DNA from: Modestobacter sp. VKM Ac-2977 | GTDB taxonomy: Bacteria; Actinomycetota; Actinomycetes; Mycobacteriales; Geodermatophilaceae | Direction: 5' to 3' | Assembly: GCF_026968045.1 (NCBI RefSeq) | Contig: NZ_JAPVBQ010000003.1 | Span: 218,060 to 282,059, forward strand | DNA: 64,000 nucleotides | Shown here: positions 43,558 through 52,610 of the stretch, in pieces | Numbering within the stretch: position 1 is the first letter of the stretch | How the letters are laid out: each line of letters begins with the position of its first letter | Notes under the pieces: generated by a model | The model's database searches: none | Seen by the model: only the letters and a program-made list of their open reading frames with translations | What the model was told of the DNA's origin: nothing | Made by a program: the position numbers and the translations under genes

Positions 43558-44937
43558 ATGGGTGCAGTCGTGGCGGTGCGGGACGTGTCGGTGCTCGACC
43601 TGACGGGGCAGCGGTCGGTCGAGGAGCTGGCTCAGGAGATCCGGTCGGGGGCGGTACGGCTGGCGGCGGCGACCGCTGCCTGGCTGCGATTGGTCGCGGA
43701 GTTCGACGCCCGCGAGGGCTGGGGCGAGGTCGGCGTGCAGAGCTGTGCGCACTGGCTGGCCTGGCAGTGCGGGATGAGCCCGGGTGCCGCGCGGGAGCAC
43801 GTGCGGGTCGCCCGGGCACTGGGCTCGCTGCCGGTGACGGCGGAGGCGTTCGCCGCGGGCCGGTTGTCGTACTCGAAGGTGCGGGCGATCACCCGGGTGG
43901 CCGATGCCGGCACGGAAGTCGAGCTGGTCGAGCTGGCACGGCACGCCACGGCCTCACAGGTGGAGCGGGTGGTGCGCGCCTGGCGCCGGTCGGACGCCGT
44001 CGACGAGGAGCTGGTCGCGGAGAAGCGGTCCTTCCAGTGGCACTGGGACGCCGACGGGATGCTCGTGCTGCAGGTCCGGATGGACGGCGAGGCCGGCGCG
44101 GCGCTGCTGGCGTCGGTCGAGTCGCTGGCCGAGCGCGACGCCCGCCGGGAACGCGCCGCCACGACCCGGGCCGCCGCTGCCGCCGACTGCCCGGCGGACC
44201 CCGAGACGTTCCCGCGGGAACGGATGAGCGCGCGGCGCTGCCGGGCGCTGGCCCAGCTGGCCGAGGTCGCCGCCGACACCGGACGACGGGCGGGCGACCC
44301 GCCGCGCCGGGAGGTGGTGGTGCACGTGGACGCCGACGTCCTGGCCGACGACGCCGCCGCGGGGAGGGCGCACCTGGAGGGCGGCCCGGCGCTCACCCCG
44401 GCGCAGGTCCGGCGGATGGCGTGCGAGGCGGCGCTGACGGTGATCGTCGAACGGAACGGTCAGCCGCTCGCACTCGGACGGCGCCGGCGGCTGGCCACCG
44501 TGACGCAGCGGCGGGCGCTGCTGGCCCGGGACGGCGGCTGTGCCCGGCCGGGCTGCACCGAGACCCGGATCGAGCGGCTGCACGCCCACCACCTGACCCC
44601 GTGGCGGCTGGGGGGCCGCACCGACGTGTCGGCGATGGTGGTGCTCTGCGACGTCGACCACGGCCTGGTGCACGACGAGGGGCTGGTGCTGGACCGGCGG
44701 GGTCGGGAGCTGGTGGCCCACGACCGGGCCGGGCAGCGGGTCTGGGGTCCGGCCGACCCGGCCTTCGCCGACGGCCTGACCGCGAGGGAGGCCACGTCTC
44801 CGCGGCCGCTGCTCACCCTGGTCCCGGACGCCGCACTGCCCGACGCCTGGCCGGCCGGCGGGGAACGGATGGACCTCGGGCACGTCGTCTGGGCGCTGCT
44901 GGCCCACCGCGAGCACCTGCGGCGAGCGGCGTCCTGA
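43558..44937 (+). CDS. DUF222 protein with degenerate HNH domain
   Basis: The 459-residue protein starts with DUF222 (13E12-type; LAQEIRSGAVRLAAATAAWLRLVAEFD, CAHWLAWQCGMSPGAAREHVRVARAL - read as two motifs) and ends with an HNH region: RDGGCARPGCTETRIERLHAHH, then RLGGRTDVSAMVVLCDVDHG. The zinc cysteines are present, but the usual asparagine (DNLVLLC) is replaced by Ala (SAMVVLC) and HH by DH, so catalysis is doubtful. These proteins form large paralogous families in actinobacteria. Start at 43558 by homology. Confidence 0.85.
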   Translation: MGAVVAVRDVSVLDLTGQRSVEELAQEIRSGAVRLAAATAAWLRLVAEFDAREGWGEVGVQSCAHWLAWQCGMSPGAAREHVRVARALGSLPVTAEAFAAGRLSYSKVRAITRVADAGTEVELVELARHATASQVERVVRAWRRSDAVDEELVAEKRSFQWHWDADGMLVLQVRMDGEAGAALLASVESLAERDARRERAATTRAAAAADCPADPETFPRERMSARRCRALAQLAEVAADTGRRAGDPPRREVVVHVDADVLADDAAAGRAHLEGGPALTPAQVRRMACEAALTVIVERNGQPLALGRRRRLATVTQRRALLARDGGCARPGCTETRIERLHAHHLTPWRLGGRTDVSAMVVLCDVDHGLVHDEGLVLDRRGRELVAHDRAGQRVWGPADPAFADGLTAREATSPRPLLTLVPDAALPDAWPAGGERMDLGHVVWALLAHREHLRRAAS

Positions 44938-44957
44938 CCGCTTGCGACGATGCACAG

Positions 44958-45404
44958 GTGACCGATGCACCCGTCCTGCGCGAGTCGGCCTTCGCCGAGC
45001 TGACCCCGGCCGAGCTCTACGGGATCCTGCGGCTGCGGGTCGACGTCTTCGTCGTGGAGCAGGCCTGCCCGTACCCGGAGCTGGACGGCCGGGACGCCGA
45101 GCCGACCACCGTGCACCTCTGGCACGAGGCGGACGACGGCACGGTGCTCTCCACGATCCGGGTGCTGACCAACGGCGAGGACCGGGCGATCGGCCGGGTC
45201 GCCACGGCGGAGGATGCCCGGGGTCGAGGGCTGTCTGCCCAGCTCGTCGCCCGCGGCATCGAGCTGTGCGCGGGCCGCACCATCGACATCGGCGCCCAGG
45301 CGTACCTGGAGTCCTGGTACGAGCGGTTCGGGTTCCGTCGCTCGGGGCCGGACTACGTCGAGGACGGCATCCCGCACCTGCCGATGCGGCTCGCGCCCCG
45401 CTAG
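44958..45404 (+). CDS. ElaA-type GNAT acetyltransferase
   Basis: The 148-residue protein has the ElaA start ELTPAELYGILRLRVDVFVVEQ, followed by CPYPELDGRDAEPTTVHL, and the acetyl-CoA loop RVATAEDARGRGLSAQLV. The substrate is unknown. The GTG is 20 nt after the DUF222 gene. Its TAG overlaps the TAG of the convergent helicase gene in a shared CTAG. Confidence 0.88.
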   Translation: MTDAPVLRESAFAELTPAELYGILRLRVDVFVVEQACPYPELDGRDAEPTTVHLWHEADDGTVLSTIRVLTNGEDRAIGRVATAEDARGRGLSAQLVARGIELCAGRTIDIGAQAYLESWYERFGFRRSGPDYVEDGIPHLPMRLAPR

Positions 45405-47170
45405 TCGGCTCCGGTCAGCGAGGTCGTGGGCAGCCAGTCGGCGTCGAGCAGCTCGGCGATCTGCTGCAGCCCGGCGGTGTCGCCGCCGGCGGCCGAGCCG
45501 GTGACCGCCAGCCGCTCGACCATCACCCGGGCCACGTCCTCCTCCACGGTGTCCTGGGCGAAGGCCACCCGCCACGGTGAGACCTGGTGGTCGCGGTGCG
45601 TGCGGCCGGTGACCTGCCGGGCGGCGATCCCGGAGAACCGCGGCTGGTGGAACAGCCCGACCCGTGGCGTGGTCGACGCGGTGCGCCCGCCGGGCAGCAC
45701 CTCCCCGGCGTGCAGGCTGATCGAGGCGGTCACGGTGAACACGCACACCGGCGCCTCCCCCGTCTGGAAGCGGAGCCGCTCGGCCTCCACGTCGAAGCGG
45801 TCCCGGCCGTAGATCGAGGCAACGGCGACGCCGCCGTCCAGCAGGGCCTCCCGGATCGGGTCGGCGGCGGTCTCGACGAACTCCACCGACACCGCGACCT
45901 GCCGGTCGGCCTCCACCTGGGCCTTGACCCAGTCGACCGTCGCCGCCGCCCGGATCAGCCCGGCCTTCTGCCGGAACCGCAGCAGCGCCGCCCGGCCGCG
46001 CGCGGTCTCGCGCTTCCGGCGGGCCAGCTGCATCTCCGCGCGGAACTCCGACCACTCCGCCTCGTACTGCGCGCGCTCGGCCGGGGTCAGCTCGACCGGG
46101 GTGCCGGTGACCGACACCGGCCCCCACGGTGCGGGGCGGTGCAGCGTGGCCGGCGGGTCGGTGTCGGCCAGCCAGCTGCGCAGCCGGGTCAGGTCCGCCC
46201 GCCGTTCCTCGGCGTCCTCGGTCCAGCTCCAGCCGTAGCGGGCACGTTCCACGTGGAACCCGTGCGCCGCGAGCCGGCTGGGCAGGTCGGACCAGTCCTT
46301 CAGCGGTTCCCCGTGGACGGCGGCGAAGTGCGGCGCGAGGTAGGGCAGCTCCAGCGGGGTGTGCGCCGGGGTCGCGGTGGCCAGCAGCACGTACGGGGCG
46401 TCCTTGACCCGGCCGGCGCCGGACACCGACCGCCAGTGCTTCCACCGCTGCGTCGTGGTGTGCCGGACCATGTGCGCCTCGTCGGCGACGACGACGTCGA
46501 ACCGCTGACCGGTGGCCTTCGTCAGCCCGGCCACCTTGCCCAGCCGGTCCCAGGTGGTCACGCACCAGCGCAGCCCGCTGTCGCCGAAGGCCGCGATCGA
46601 GCGGGCCCAGTGCGGCACCGTGATGGCGGCCGGCCGGTCGGCGACCACGAGCACGGTGCGCACCGGCCGTCGGGCGGCGATCTGCTGGACCGCGAGCACG
46701 GCGGTGCCGGTCTTGCCCACGCCCGGGTCGTCGCCGAGCAGGAACATCCGCCCGCCCGCGGCCTCGTGCGCGGCGATGACCGCCGCCCCGGTGACCTGCT
46801 CCGGCCGCGGGGACATCGGGCGGGCCGGCGGCACCGGTCGGGGCTCGGCGTTCAGCTCGTCCTCGAGGAACCGCTCCAGGCTGTACGGCGGCGGGTCGTA
46901 GGGCGCCAGCGCCGCGGGCAGGGTGGCGCCCACGTACACGTGCGCGGACAGGCCGGCGTGCCAGCTCGCCCCCGGTGCCGGCGCGCGGAACGGGACGGCG
47001 AGCACCCAGACCCGCTCCCCCGGCCCGGCGACCGGCAGCTCGGCGCCCGCCTTCGGCGCGGCCTTCCGGGGGGTCGCCTTCTTCGCGGCTGCCTTCCGCG
47101 GCGCCGCCGTCCGGGTGGTCGTCGTGGTGGTGCGGGACGAGCTGGTGGGGCGCCGTCGGCGTCCGGGCAC
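45401..47170 (-). CDS. SNF2-type DEAD/DEAH-box helicase, stand-alone
   Basis: The 589-residue ATPase has a Lys/Thr/Ala-rich basic N-terminus (SSSRTTTTTTRTAAPRK), an unrecognised domain (about 45-115), then Walker A LLGDDPGVGKTGTAV, DEAH box VVVADEAHMVRH, motif III LLATATP, and helicase C-terminal motifs including AARQVTGRTHRDHQ (motif VI, Q-x2-GR-x-HR). The compact motor resembles SNF2 proteins of phages and defence islands. There is no nuclease or methylase next to it. GTG start with CAGGAG upstream. It carries an internal parS. Confidence 0.8.
   Translation of the reverse strand: MPGRRRRPTSSSRTTTTTTRTAAPRKAAAKKATPRKAAPKAGAELPVAGPGERVWVLAVPFRAPAPGASWHAGLSAHVYVGATLPAALAPYDPPPYSLERFLEDELNAEPRPVPPARPMSPRPEQVTGAAVIAAHEAAGGRMFLLGDDPGVGKTGTAVLAVQQIAARRPVRTVLVVADRPAAITVPHWARSIAAFGDSGLRWCVTTWDRLGKVAGLTKATGQRFDVVVADEAHMVRHTTTQRWKHWRSVSGAGRVKDAPYVLLATATPAHTPLELPYLAPHFAAVHGEPLKDWSDLPSRLAAHGFHVERARYGWSWTEDAEERRADLTRLRSWLADTDPPATLHRPAPWGPVSVTGTPVELTPAERAQYEAEWSEFRAEMQLARRKRETARGRAALLRFRQKAGLIRAAATVDWVKAQVEADRQVAVSVEFVETAADPIREALLDGGVAVASIYGRDRFDVEAERLRFQTGEAPVCVFTVTASISLHAGEVLPGGRTASTTPRVGLFHQPRFSGIAARQVTGRTHRDHQVSPWRVAFAQDTVEEDVARVMVERLAVTGSAAGGDTAGLQQIAELLDADWLPTTSLTGAD
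46245..46260. promoter_or_regulatory. parS: parS site inside the SNF2-type helicase gene
   Basis: CGTTCCACGTGGAACC keeps the full 14-bp palindromic core (46246-46259) with mismatches only at the outer bases. It is about 45 kb from oriC, so it is within the zone where multiple parS sites are normal. Confidence 0.7.
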
Positions 47171-47260
47171 GGGGTTCTCCTGGGGGTCGACGACCGGTCC
47201 GCCCGACGCTACGGGCGCCCACCGACAGCCAGGCGCAGCGACATGTGCTGCGATCAGCGC

Positions 47261-48103
47261 ATGACCGAGGACATCCGCCTGTCGGCCCGCACGCTCGGCG
47301 ACACCGGGCCCCACGTGGTCTTCGTGCACGGCCTGTTCGGCCAGGGCCGCAACTGGACGACGATCGCCAAGGCGCTGGCCGCCGACGGGCACAGGGTCAC
47401 CCTGCTCGACCTGCCCAACCACGGGCACTCCCCGTGGACCGACCGGGTCGACTACGTCGACATGGCCGACTTCGTCGCCGCCGAGCTGGCCCAGCTGGGC
47501 GAGCCGGTGACGCTGGTCGGGCACTCGATGGGCGGCAAGGTGGCGATGCAGCTGGCGCTGCGCCGTCCCGAGCTGCTGCGCGCCCTCGTCGTCGTCGACA
47601 TCGCCCCGACCGACTACCCCGAGTCCGGTGGCCGGACCGAGGACCCCGACGAGGAGGCCTCTCCGTTCGCCGCGTTCATCACCGCGATGCAGGGCATGGA
47701 CCTCGACGGGCTGGAGACCCGGGAGGACGCCGACCAGGCGCTGCGCGCCGCCGTCCCCAGCACGATGGTGCGGTCGTTCCTGCTGCAGAGCCTGGTCCGG
47801 GACGGCGTCGGGGAGGGTGACGGCTGGCGCTGGCGGCTGAACCTGGAGACCTTGGCCCGTGACCTGGGCGAGCTGCGCCGGTTCCCCGACCCGCCGCCGG
47901 GGGCCACCTACGAGGAGCCGGTGCTCTGGATCGCCGGGGCCAACTCCACCTACGTGCTCGACAGCGACCGGCCGCGGATGGACGAGCTGTTCCCGACGAC
48001 CCGGCTGGTGCGGGTGAAGAACGCCGGGCACTGGGTGCACTCCGAGCAGCCCGAGGTCTTCCTGGAGACGGTCCGCCGGTTCCTGCGGCAGGTCGAAGGA
48101 TGA
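47261..48103 (+). CDS. Alpha/beta-hydrolase
   Basis: The 280-residue protein has the oxyanion segment VVFVHGLFGQGRNWTTIA, nucleophile elbow VGHSMGGKVAMQLAL (Ser in GHSMGG), an acidic residue region WIAGANSTYV and the catalytic histidine KNAGHWVHSEQPE. It resembles YbfF-type esterases; substrate unknown. Its stop overlaps the start of the BluB-CobT gene (ATGA), so the two are co-translated. An alternative in-frame ATG lies at 47243. Confidence 0.9.
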   Translation: MTEDIRLSARTLGDTGPHVVFVHGLFGQGRNWTTIAKALAADGHRVTLLDLPNHGHSPWTDRVDYVDMADFVAAELAQLGEPVTLVGHSMGGKVAMQLALRRPELLRALVVVDIAPTDYPESGGRTEDPDEEASPFAAFITAMQGMDLDGLETREDADQALRAAVPSTMVRSFLLQSLVRDGVGEGDGWRWRLNLETLARDLGELRRFPDPPPGATYEEPVLWIAGANSTYVLDSDRPRMDELFPTTRLVRVKNAGHWVHSEQPEVFLETVRRFLRQVEG

Positions 48104-49827
48104 CGTACCCCCGGCCGGTGCCGCTGATCGGCGACGGCACCGCGGCCACCGAGCGCGCCGCCGACCCCGCCGGCTGGGCGCTGCCGGACGCCGACCGGGC
48201 CGGGCTGTACCGCACGGTCGAGGCCCGCCGCGACGTCCGGCGCTACCGCCCGGACCCGGTGCCCGACGAGGTGCTCACCCGGGTGCTCACCGCCGCGCAC
48301 CAGGCGCCGTCGGTGGGGCACAGCCAGCCGTGGCGGTTCATCGTCGTCCGGGACGCCGGCACCCGGGACACCGCCGCCGTCCTCACCGACCGGGAGCGGC
48401 TGCGCCAGGCCGCCCAGCTCGACCCCGACGCCGCGGCCCGGCTGCTGGACCTGCAGCTGGCGGGCGTGCGGGAGGCGCCGCTGGGCGTCGTCGTCTGCTG
48501 CGACCGGCGGGCGCCGGCGGCCGGCGTGCTGGGCCGGGCCACCTTCCCCGACGCCGACCTGTGGAGCTGCGCCACCGCCGTCCAGAACCTGTGGCTGGCC
48601 GCCCGGACGGAGGGGCTGGGCGTCGGCTGGGTGACCTTGTTCCGCCCCGAGGAGCTCGCCGCCCTGCTCGGCCTGCCCGACGGGGTGGTCACGCTCGGCT
48701 GGCTGTGCCTGGGCTGGCCGGACGAGCGCCCGCCGGCGCCGGGGCTGGAGCGGGCCGCCTGGTCGCGTCGGCAGCCGCTGTCCGACGTCGTGCTGGCCGA
48801 CCGGTGGCCGGCCGAGGAGGCCGCGCCCGCACCGCCGCCGTCCCGGCTGCGCAGCCCGGCACCCGAGCAGGTCGTCGGGGCCCGGGACGACGCCGACCGG
48901 CTGCTCACCCCGCCGGGGTCGCTCGGCGTGCTGGACGGCGCGGTCGCCCGGGCGGTGGCGCTGGGCCGGGGCGGCCTGACCGGGGGTGTGCTGGTGCTCG
49001 CCGCCGCCGACCACCCGGTCACCGCGCACCACGTCTCGGCCTATCCGGCCTCGGCGACCCGGGACGTCGTCACCGCCGCGGTCGCCGGGGTGGCTATGGG
49101 GGCGACCGCCGCCCGGTCGGCGGGGCTGGACCTGGTCGTGGTGGACGCCGGGGTCGCCGGGCCGGCGGTGCCCGGTGCGGTCGCGGCCCGGCCGTCCGGC
49201 GACCGCGGGGATCTGGTGACCGGGCCGGCGATGACGGCGGCGGACGCTGCGGCGCTGCTGGCGGCCGGCCGGGCACTGGGCCTGGAGCACGGTCGGGCGG
49301 GGCTGGTGGCCCTCGGTGAGGTGGGCGTCGGCAACACCACGGTCGCCGCCGCCCTGGCCGCCGCGCTGTTGCACGTGGAACCGGCCGCGGTGGCCGGGCT
49401 CGGGTCCGGCGCGGACGCGGCCATGGTCGAGCGCAAGCGGGACGTCGTCGCGGCGGCGCTGACCCGGGCCGGCCCCTACCTGGACCCGCTGACCGCGCTG
49501 GCCGAGCTGGGCGGACCCGAGCTCGCCGTGCTCGCGGGGGTGGTGCTGGGGGCGGCGGAGGCCGGGGCGGTCGTCGTCCTGGACGGGTTCGCCACCGCGG
49601 TCGCCGCGCTGGTCGCCGTATTGCTCGAGCCCGCGGCGCAGTCGGCACTGGTGGCCGGGCAGCGCAGCCGGGAACGCGGCAGCGACGCCGTCCTGCAGGC
49701 CCTCGGCTGCGAGCCGCTGCTGGACCTGCGGCTGCGCGCCGGCGAGGGGGTCGGGGCGGTGCTCGCCGCCGGCCTGCTCCTGCAGGGACTGCGGATGCGC
49801 CGGGAGACCGCCCGGGTCGACTCCTAG
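48100..49827 (+). CDS. BluB-CobT fusion: DMB synthase and nicotinate-nucleotide:DMB phosphoribosyltransferase
   Basis: The 575-residue protein joins two steps of lower-ligand synthesis. Residues 25-240 are BluB (flavin destructase making 5,6-dimethylbenzimidazole): VEARRDVRRYRPDPVPDEV, AAHQAPSVGHSQPWRFIVV. Residues 255-575 are CobT: LLTPPGSLGVLDGAVARA, VDAGVAGPA, LGEVGVGNTTVAAAL and GAVVVLDGFATA. The CobT half lacks the usual N-terminal helix. Together they would make alpha-ribazole phosphate from FMNH2 and nicotinate mononucleotide. The CTAG at the end is shared with the convergent phosphatase stop. Confidence 0.88.
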   Translation: MTYPRPVPLIGDGTAATERAADPAGWALPDADRAGLYRTVEARRDVRRYRPDPVPDEVLTRVLTAAHQAPSVGHSQPWRFIVVRDAGTRDTAAVLTDRERLRQAAQLDPDAAARLLDLQLAGVREAPLGVVVCCDRRAPAAGVLGRATFPDADLWSCATAVQNLWLAARTEGLGVGWVTLFRPEELAALLGLPDGVVTLGWLCLGWPDERPPAPGLERAAWSRRQPLSDVVLADRWPAEEAAPAPPPSRLRSPAPEQVVGARDDADRLLTPPGSLGVLDGAVARAVALGRGGLTGGVLVLAAADHPVTAHHVSAYPASATRDVVTAAVAGVAMGATAARSAGLDLVVVDAGVAGPAVPGAVAARPSGDRGDLVTGPAMTAADAAALLAAGRALGLEHGRAGLVALGEVGVGNTTVAAALAAALLHVEPAAVAGLGSGADAAMVERKRDVVAAALTRAGPYLDPLTALAELGGPELAVLAGVVLGAAEAGAVVVLDGFATAVAALVAVLLEPAAQSALVAGQRSRERGSDAVLQALGCEPLLDLRLRAGEGVGAVLAAGLLLQGLRMRRETARVDS

Positions 49828-51644
49828 CCCTCGGCAGGGAGGACCCGGATGGCGATGAGGGCGACGTCGTCGTCGGCCCCGGCGGCGGGGAGCAACGTCC
49901 CGACCACCCGGTCGCACAGCTGGTCCAGCCCCAGGTCGGCGGCGTCGGTCAGCACCTCGACCAGGCGCCCGAGGCCCTGGTCGAGGTCCCGGGCACCGGC
50001 GGGGCCGACGCCGTTCTCGATCAGGCCGTCGGTGTAGAGCAGCAGCGTGGACCCGGCCGGCAGCGCGCACCGGTGCTCCGGGCGCGGCTGGTCGGGCAGT
50101 ACGCCCAGCGGCAGCCCGACCGGGTCGGTGAGGACGTCGACGCGGCCGTCGGCGTGCAGCAGCAGCGGCGGCGGGTGCCCGGCGGAGGACCAGCGGATGG
50201 CCCGGGCCCCACCCGGTTCGGCCGCGGGGTCGCCGTCGATCTGGGCGACCAGGGCGGTGGCGAACACCCCGTGCTCCAGGGTGTCGCAGGCGGCGTCCAC
50301 GGCGGTCAGCACGGCGCCGGAGGTGGCCGTGCCGTCGTGGCCGGCCATCCGCAGCATCGTGCGCAGCTGCCCCATGGTGGCCGCCGCGTCGATGTCGTGC
50401 CCGGCGACGTCGCCGATGACCAGGCTGGTGGTGCCCCGCGCGTCCAGGAAGGCGTCGTACCAGTCGCCGCCGACCAGCTGGGCGTCACCGGCGGGCTGGT
50501 ACCGGGCGGACAGCTGCAGGTGGGCGGGCCGGGGCAGCACCGGTGGCAGCAGCGCCCGCTGCATCGTCTCGGACACCGAGCGCTGCCACGCGTAGGCGAG
50601 GGCGTTCTCCACCACCAGCGCGGCGCGGTCGGCCATCGCGGTGACCAGTTCCTGCTCGACCTCGGTGTAGGGCGCCGCCGCACCGGTCCGGGCCACCACC
50701 AGGACCGCGACCACGCCACTGCGGCTGCTCAGTGGCGCGACGAGCGCGCTGCTGACCCCCAGCCGGGCGGCCGCGTCCCGCTGGGCGGGGGTCAGCGCGG
50801 CGTCCGCCGGGATGTCGATCAGCTGGACCCGGCCGGTCACGGCGACGTGGCCGGGACCGGATGCCTCGCCGATCCGGCGGCCCACGCCGTGCACCCACTC
50901 CTCCAGCACCGCGAGCTGGTCGGGGTCGGCGTGTCGGACGGCCACGGGGGTGAGGCTGCCGTCGCGCTCCACGGTGCAGACGTAGGCGAGGTCGCCCAGT
51001 GCCGGGACGGCCAGCCGGGCGATCGCCTGCCAGACGCCGGCGGGCTCCAGGCCGGCGGTGAGCAGGTCACCGATGCGGGCCAGCAGGGCAGCGCGGTCCG
51101 CCTCTGCACGGGCCTCGGCACGGGCCTGCTCGGCCCGGAGCATGGTCACCCGCAACGCGACCTCACGGGACGCGATGGCCGCCAGGTCCTCCAGCAGCTC
51201 GACGTCGTCGGCGGTCCACTCGTGGGTGGCGGTGTCGACCACGCAGAAGCTGCCGAGCACCTCCCCGTCGGGGGTGTGCACCGGGAAGCCGGCCCAGGCG
51301 CGGACGCCCAGCTCGTCGACGTGCGGGTTCCGCTTCGTCCGCTCGTCGGCGGTCACGTCGTCCAGGACAAGTGGCTCCCCGCCGAGCACGTACTGGCAGA
51401 AGGACTCCTCCACGGTGCTCTGCACCGGGCCACCCGGCTCCGTGCCCTGGCGGCTCAGCCAGTAGGACCGCTGGTCGTCGACGACGGTGAGCAGGGCCAC
51501 CGGTGCCCCGGTCAACCGCCGGGCGAGGGCGGTCAGCCGGTCGAAGGACTCCTCGGCGGCCGCGTCGAGCAGCTCGGTGGCGCGTACCGCGGCCACCCTC
51601 GCCCGGCTGCCGGCGCTCTCCGCAGCGGTCACCGGGTGGGGCAC
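49824..51644 (-). CDS. GAF-GAF-PP2C (SpoIIE-type) serine phosphatase
   Basis: The 606-residue soluble protein has two GAF sensor domains (about 25-175 and 200-345). The PP2C/SpoIIE phosphatase domain follows (about 370-606): LPRPAHLQLSARYQPAGDAQ, metal-binding VGGDWYDAF and VIGDVAGHDIDAAATM, SSAGHPPPLLL, LLLYTDGLIE and ADDDVALIAIR. Such enzymes dephosphorylate anti-anti-sigma factors in partner-switching pathways. The first GAF domain carries SFCQYVLGGEPLVLDDV, a sequence seen in redox or light-responsive members. No partner is nearby. Confidence 0.92.
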   Translation of the reverse strand: MPHPVTAAESAGSRARVAAVRATELLDAAAEESFDRLTALARRLTGAPVALLTVVDDQRSYWLSRQGTEPGGPVQSTVEESFCQYVLGGEPLVLDDVTADERTKRNPHVDELGVRAWAGFPVHTPDGEVLGSFCVVDTATHEWTADDVELLEDLAAIASREVALRVTMLRAEQARAEARAEADRAALLARIGDLLTAGLEPAGVWQAIARLAVPALGDLAYVCTVERDGSLTPVAVRHADPDQLAVLEEWVHGVGRRIGEASGPGHVAVTGRVQLIDIPADAALTPAQRDAAARLGVSSALVAPLSSRSGVVAVLVVARTGAAAPYTEVEQELVTAMADRAALVVENALAYAWQRSVSETMQRALLPPVLPRPAHLQLSARYQPAGDAQLVGGDWYDAFLDARGTTSLVIGDVAGHDIDAAATMGQLRTMLRMAGHDGTATSGAVLTAVDAACDTLEHGVFATALVAQIDGDPAAEPGGARAIRWSSAGHPPPLLLHADGRVDVLTDPVGLPLGVLPDQPRPEHRCALPAGSTLLLYTDGLIENGVGPAGARDLDQGLGRLVEVLTDAADLGLDQLCDRVVGTLLPAAGADDDVALIAIRVLPAEG

Positions 51645-51730
51645 GGACGAGCCGTCGGGTCTCCGGGATGCACGTCACCATTGAACACAGCAGGGACGAC
51701 GACCGGTGGCCGGTGCCGCGAGAGGGTGAC

Positions 51731-52606
51731 GTGCCGGACCGGGACGGCCATCCTGGTGCGGTGTCCGACGAGTGGGTGCACGTCCGCCCGCACCCGGCGC
51801 TGCGCCCGTTCGTCCCGAGTGCGGTGGGCTACCGGTACGGCGGGTCCGCCTCGGGGGTGCACCGGGGGCTGCCGTCCCCCTTCCTCACCTTCGTCGTCAC
51901 CGTCGACGAGCCGCTCGTGCTCGTCGCGCACCCCGATCCCCAGCAGGCGCCGGGCCGGTACGACGCGCTGCTCGGTGGGCTGCACACCCGCCCTGCGCTG
52001 ATCACCCAGACCGGGTGGCAGACCGGCCTCCAGCTGGCGCTCACCCCGCTGGGCGCCCGGGCGCTCCTCGGCCTGCCGGCCGGAGAGCTGGCCTCGCTCG
52101 ACTGCCCGGTCGCCGACGTGCTCGGTGCGGACGGCGCCGAGCTGACCGAGCGGGTGCGGTCCGCGCCGGACTGGGCGGGCCGGTTCGCCGCCGTGGAGGA
52201 CGTGCTGCTGCGTCGGGTGCGGGCCGGGGCCGGGCCCGCGCCCGAGGTCACCGAGGCCTGGCGGCTGACCCTCGCCTCCGGTGGGCGGCTCCGGGTCGCC
52301 GACGTCGCCGGGCGGGTGGGCTGGTCGGAGCGGCACCTGCTGGCCCGGTTCCGCACCGAGACCGGCCTGACCCCGAAGGAGGCGGCTCGCGTCGTCCGGT
52401 TCGACCGGGCCCGTCGGGCGTTGACCGCCCGGGTGACCGGCGGCGGCCCGCCCGACCTGGCCGCCCTCGCCGCCGCCACCGGCTTCACCGACCAGGCGCA
52501 CCTGACTCGCGAGTGGCGGGCGTTCAGCGGCCTGCCGCCGACCCGGTGGTTGGCCGCGGAGCTCGGATTCGTCCAAGACGGCCGGACGCCCGTGTCGACA
52601 TCCTGA
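51731..52606 (+). CDS. AraC family transcriptional regulator
   Basis: The 291-residue regulator has an N-terminal sensor domain (HPALRPFVPSAVGYRYGG) and a C-terminal pair of HTH motifs: LRVADVAGRVGWSERHLLAR and AAATGFTDQAHLTREWRAF. It resembles DUF6597-type AraC proteins often paired with VOC enzymes. The start is uncertain: GTG 51731 follows GAGGG, while ATG 51668 and GTG 51761 are also in frame. The VOC gene begins 4 nt downstream, so this regulator-enzyme pair is an operon. Confidence 0.88.
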   Translation: MPDRDGHPGAVSDEWVHVRPHPALRPFVPSAVGYRYGGSASGVHRGLPSPFLTFVVTVDEPLVLVAHPDPQQAPGRYDALLGGLHTRPALITQTGWQTGLQLALTPLGARALLGLPAGELASLDCPVADVLGADGAELTERVRSAPDWAGRFAAVEDVLLRRVRAGAGPAPEVTEAWRLTLASGGRLRVADVAGRVGWSERHLLARFRTETGLTPKEAARVVRFDRARRALTARVTGGGPPDLAALAAATGFTDQAHLTREWRAFSGLPPTRWLAAELGFVQDGRTPVSTS

Positions 52607-52610
52607 GCTC

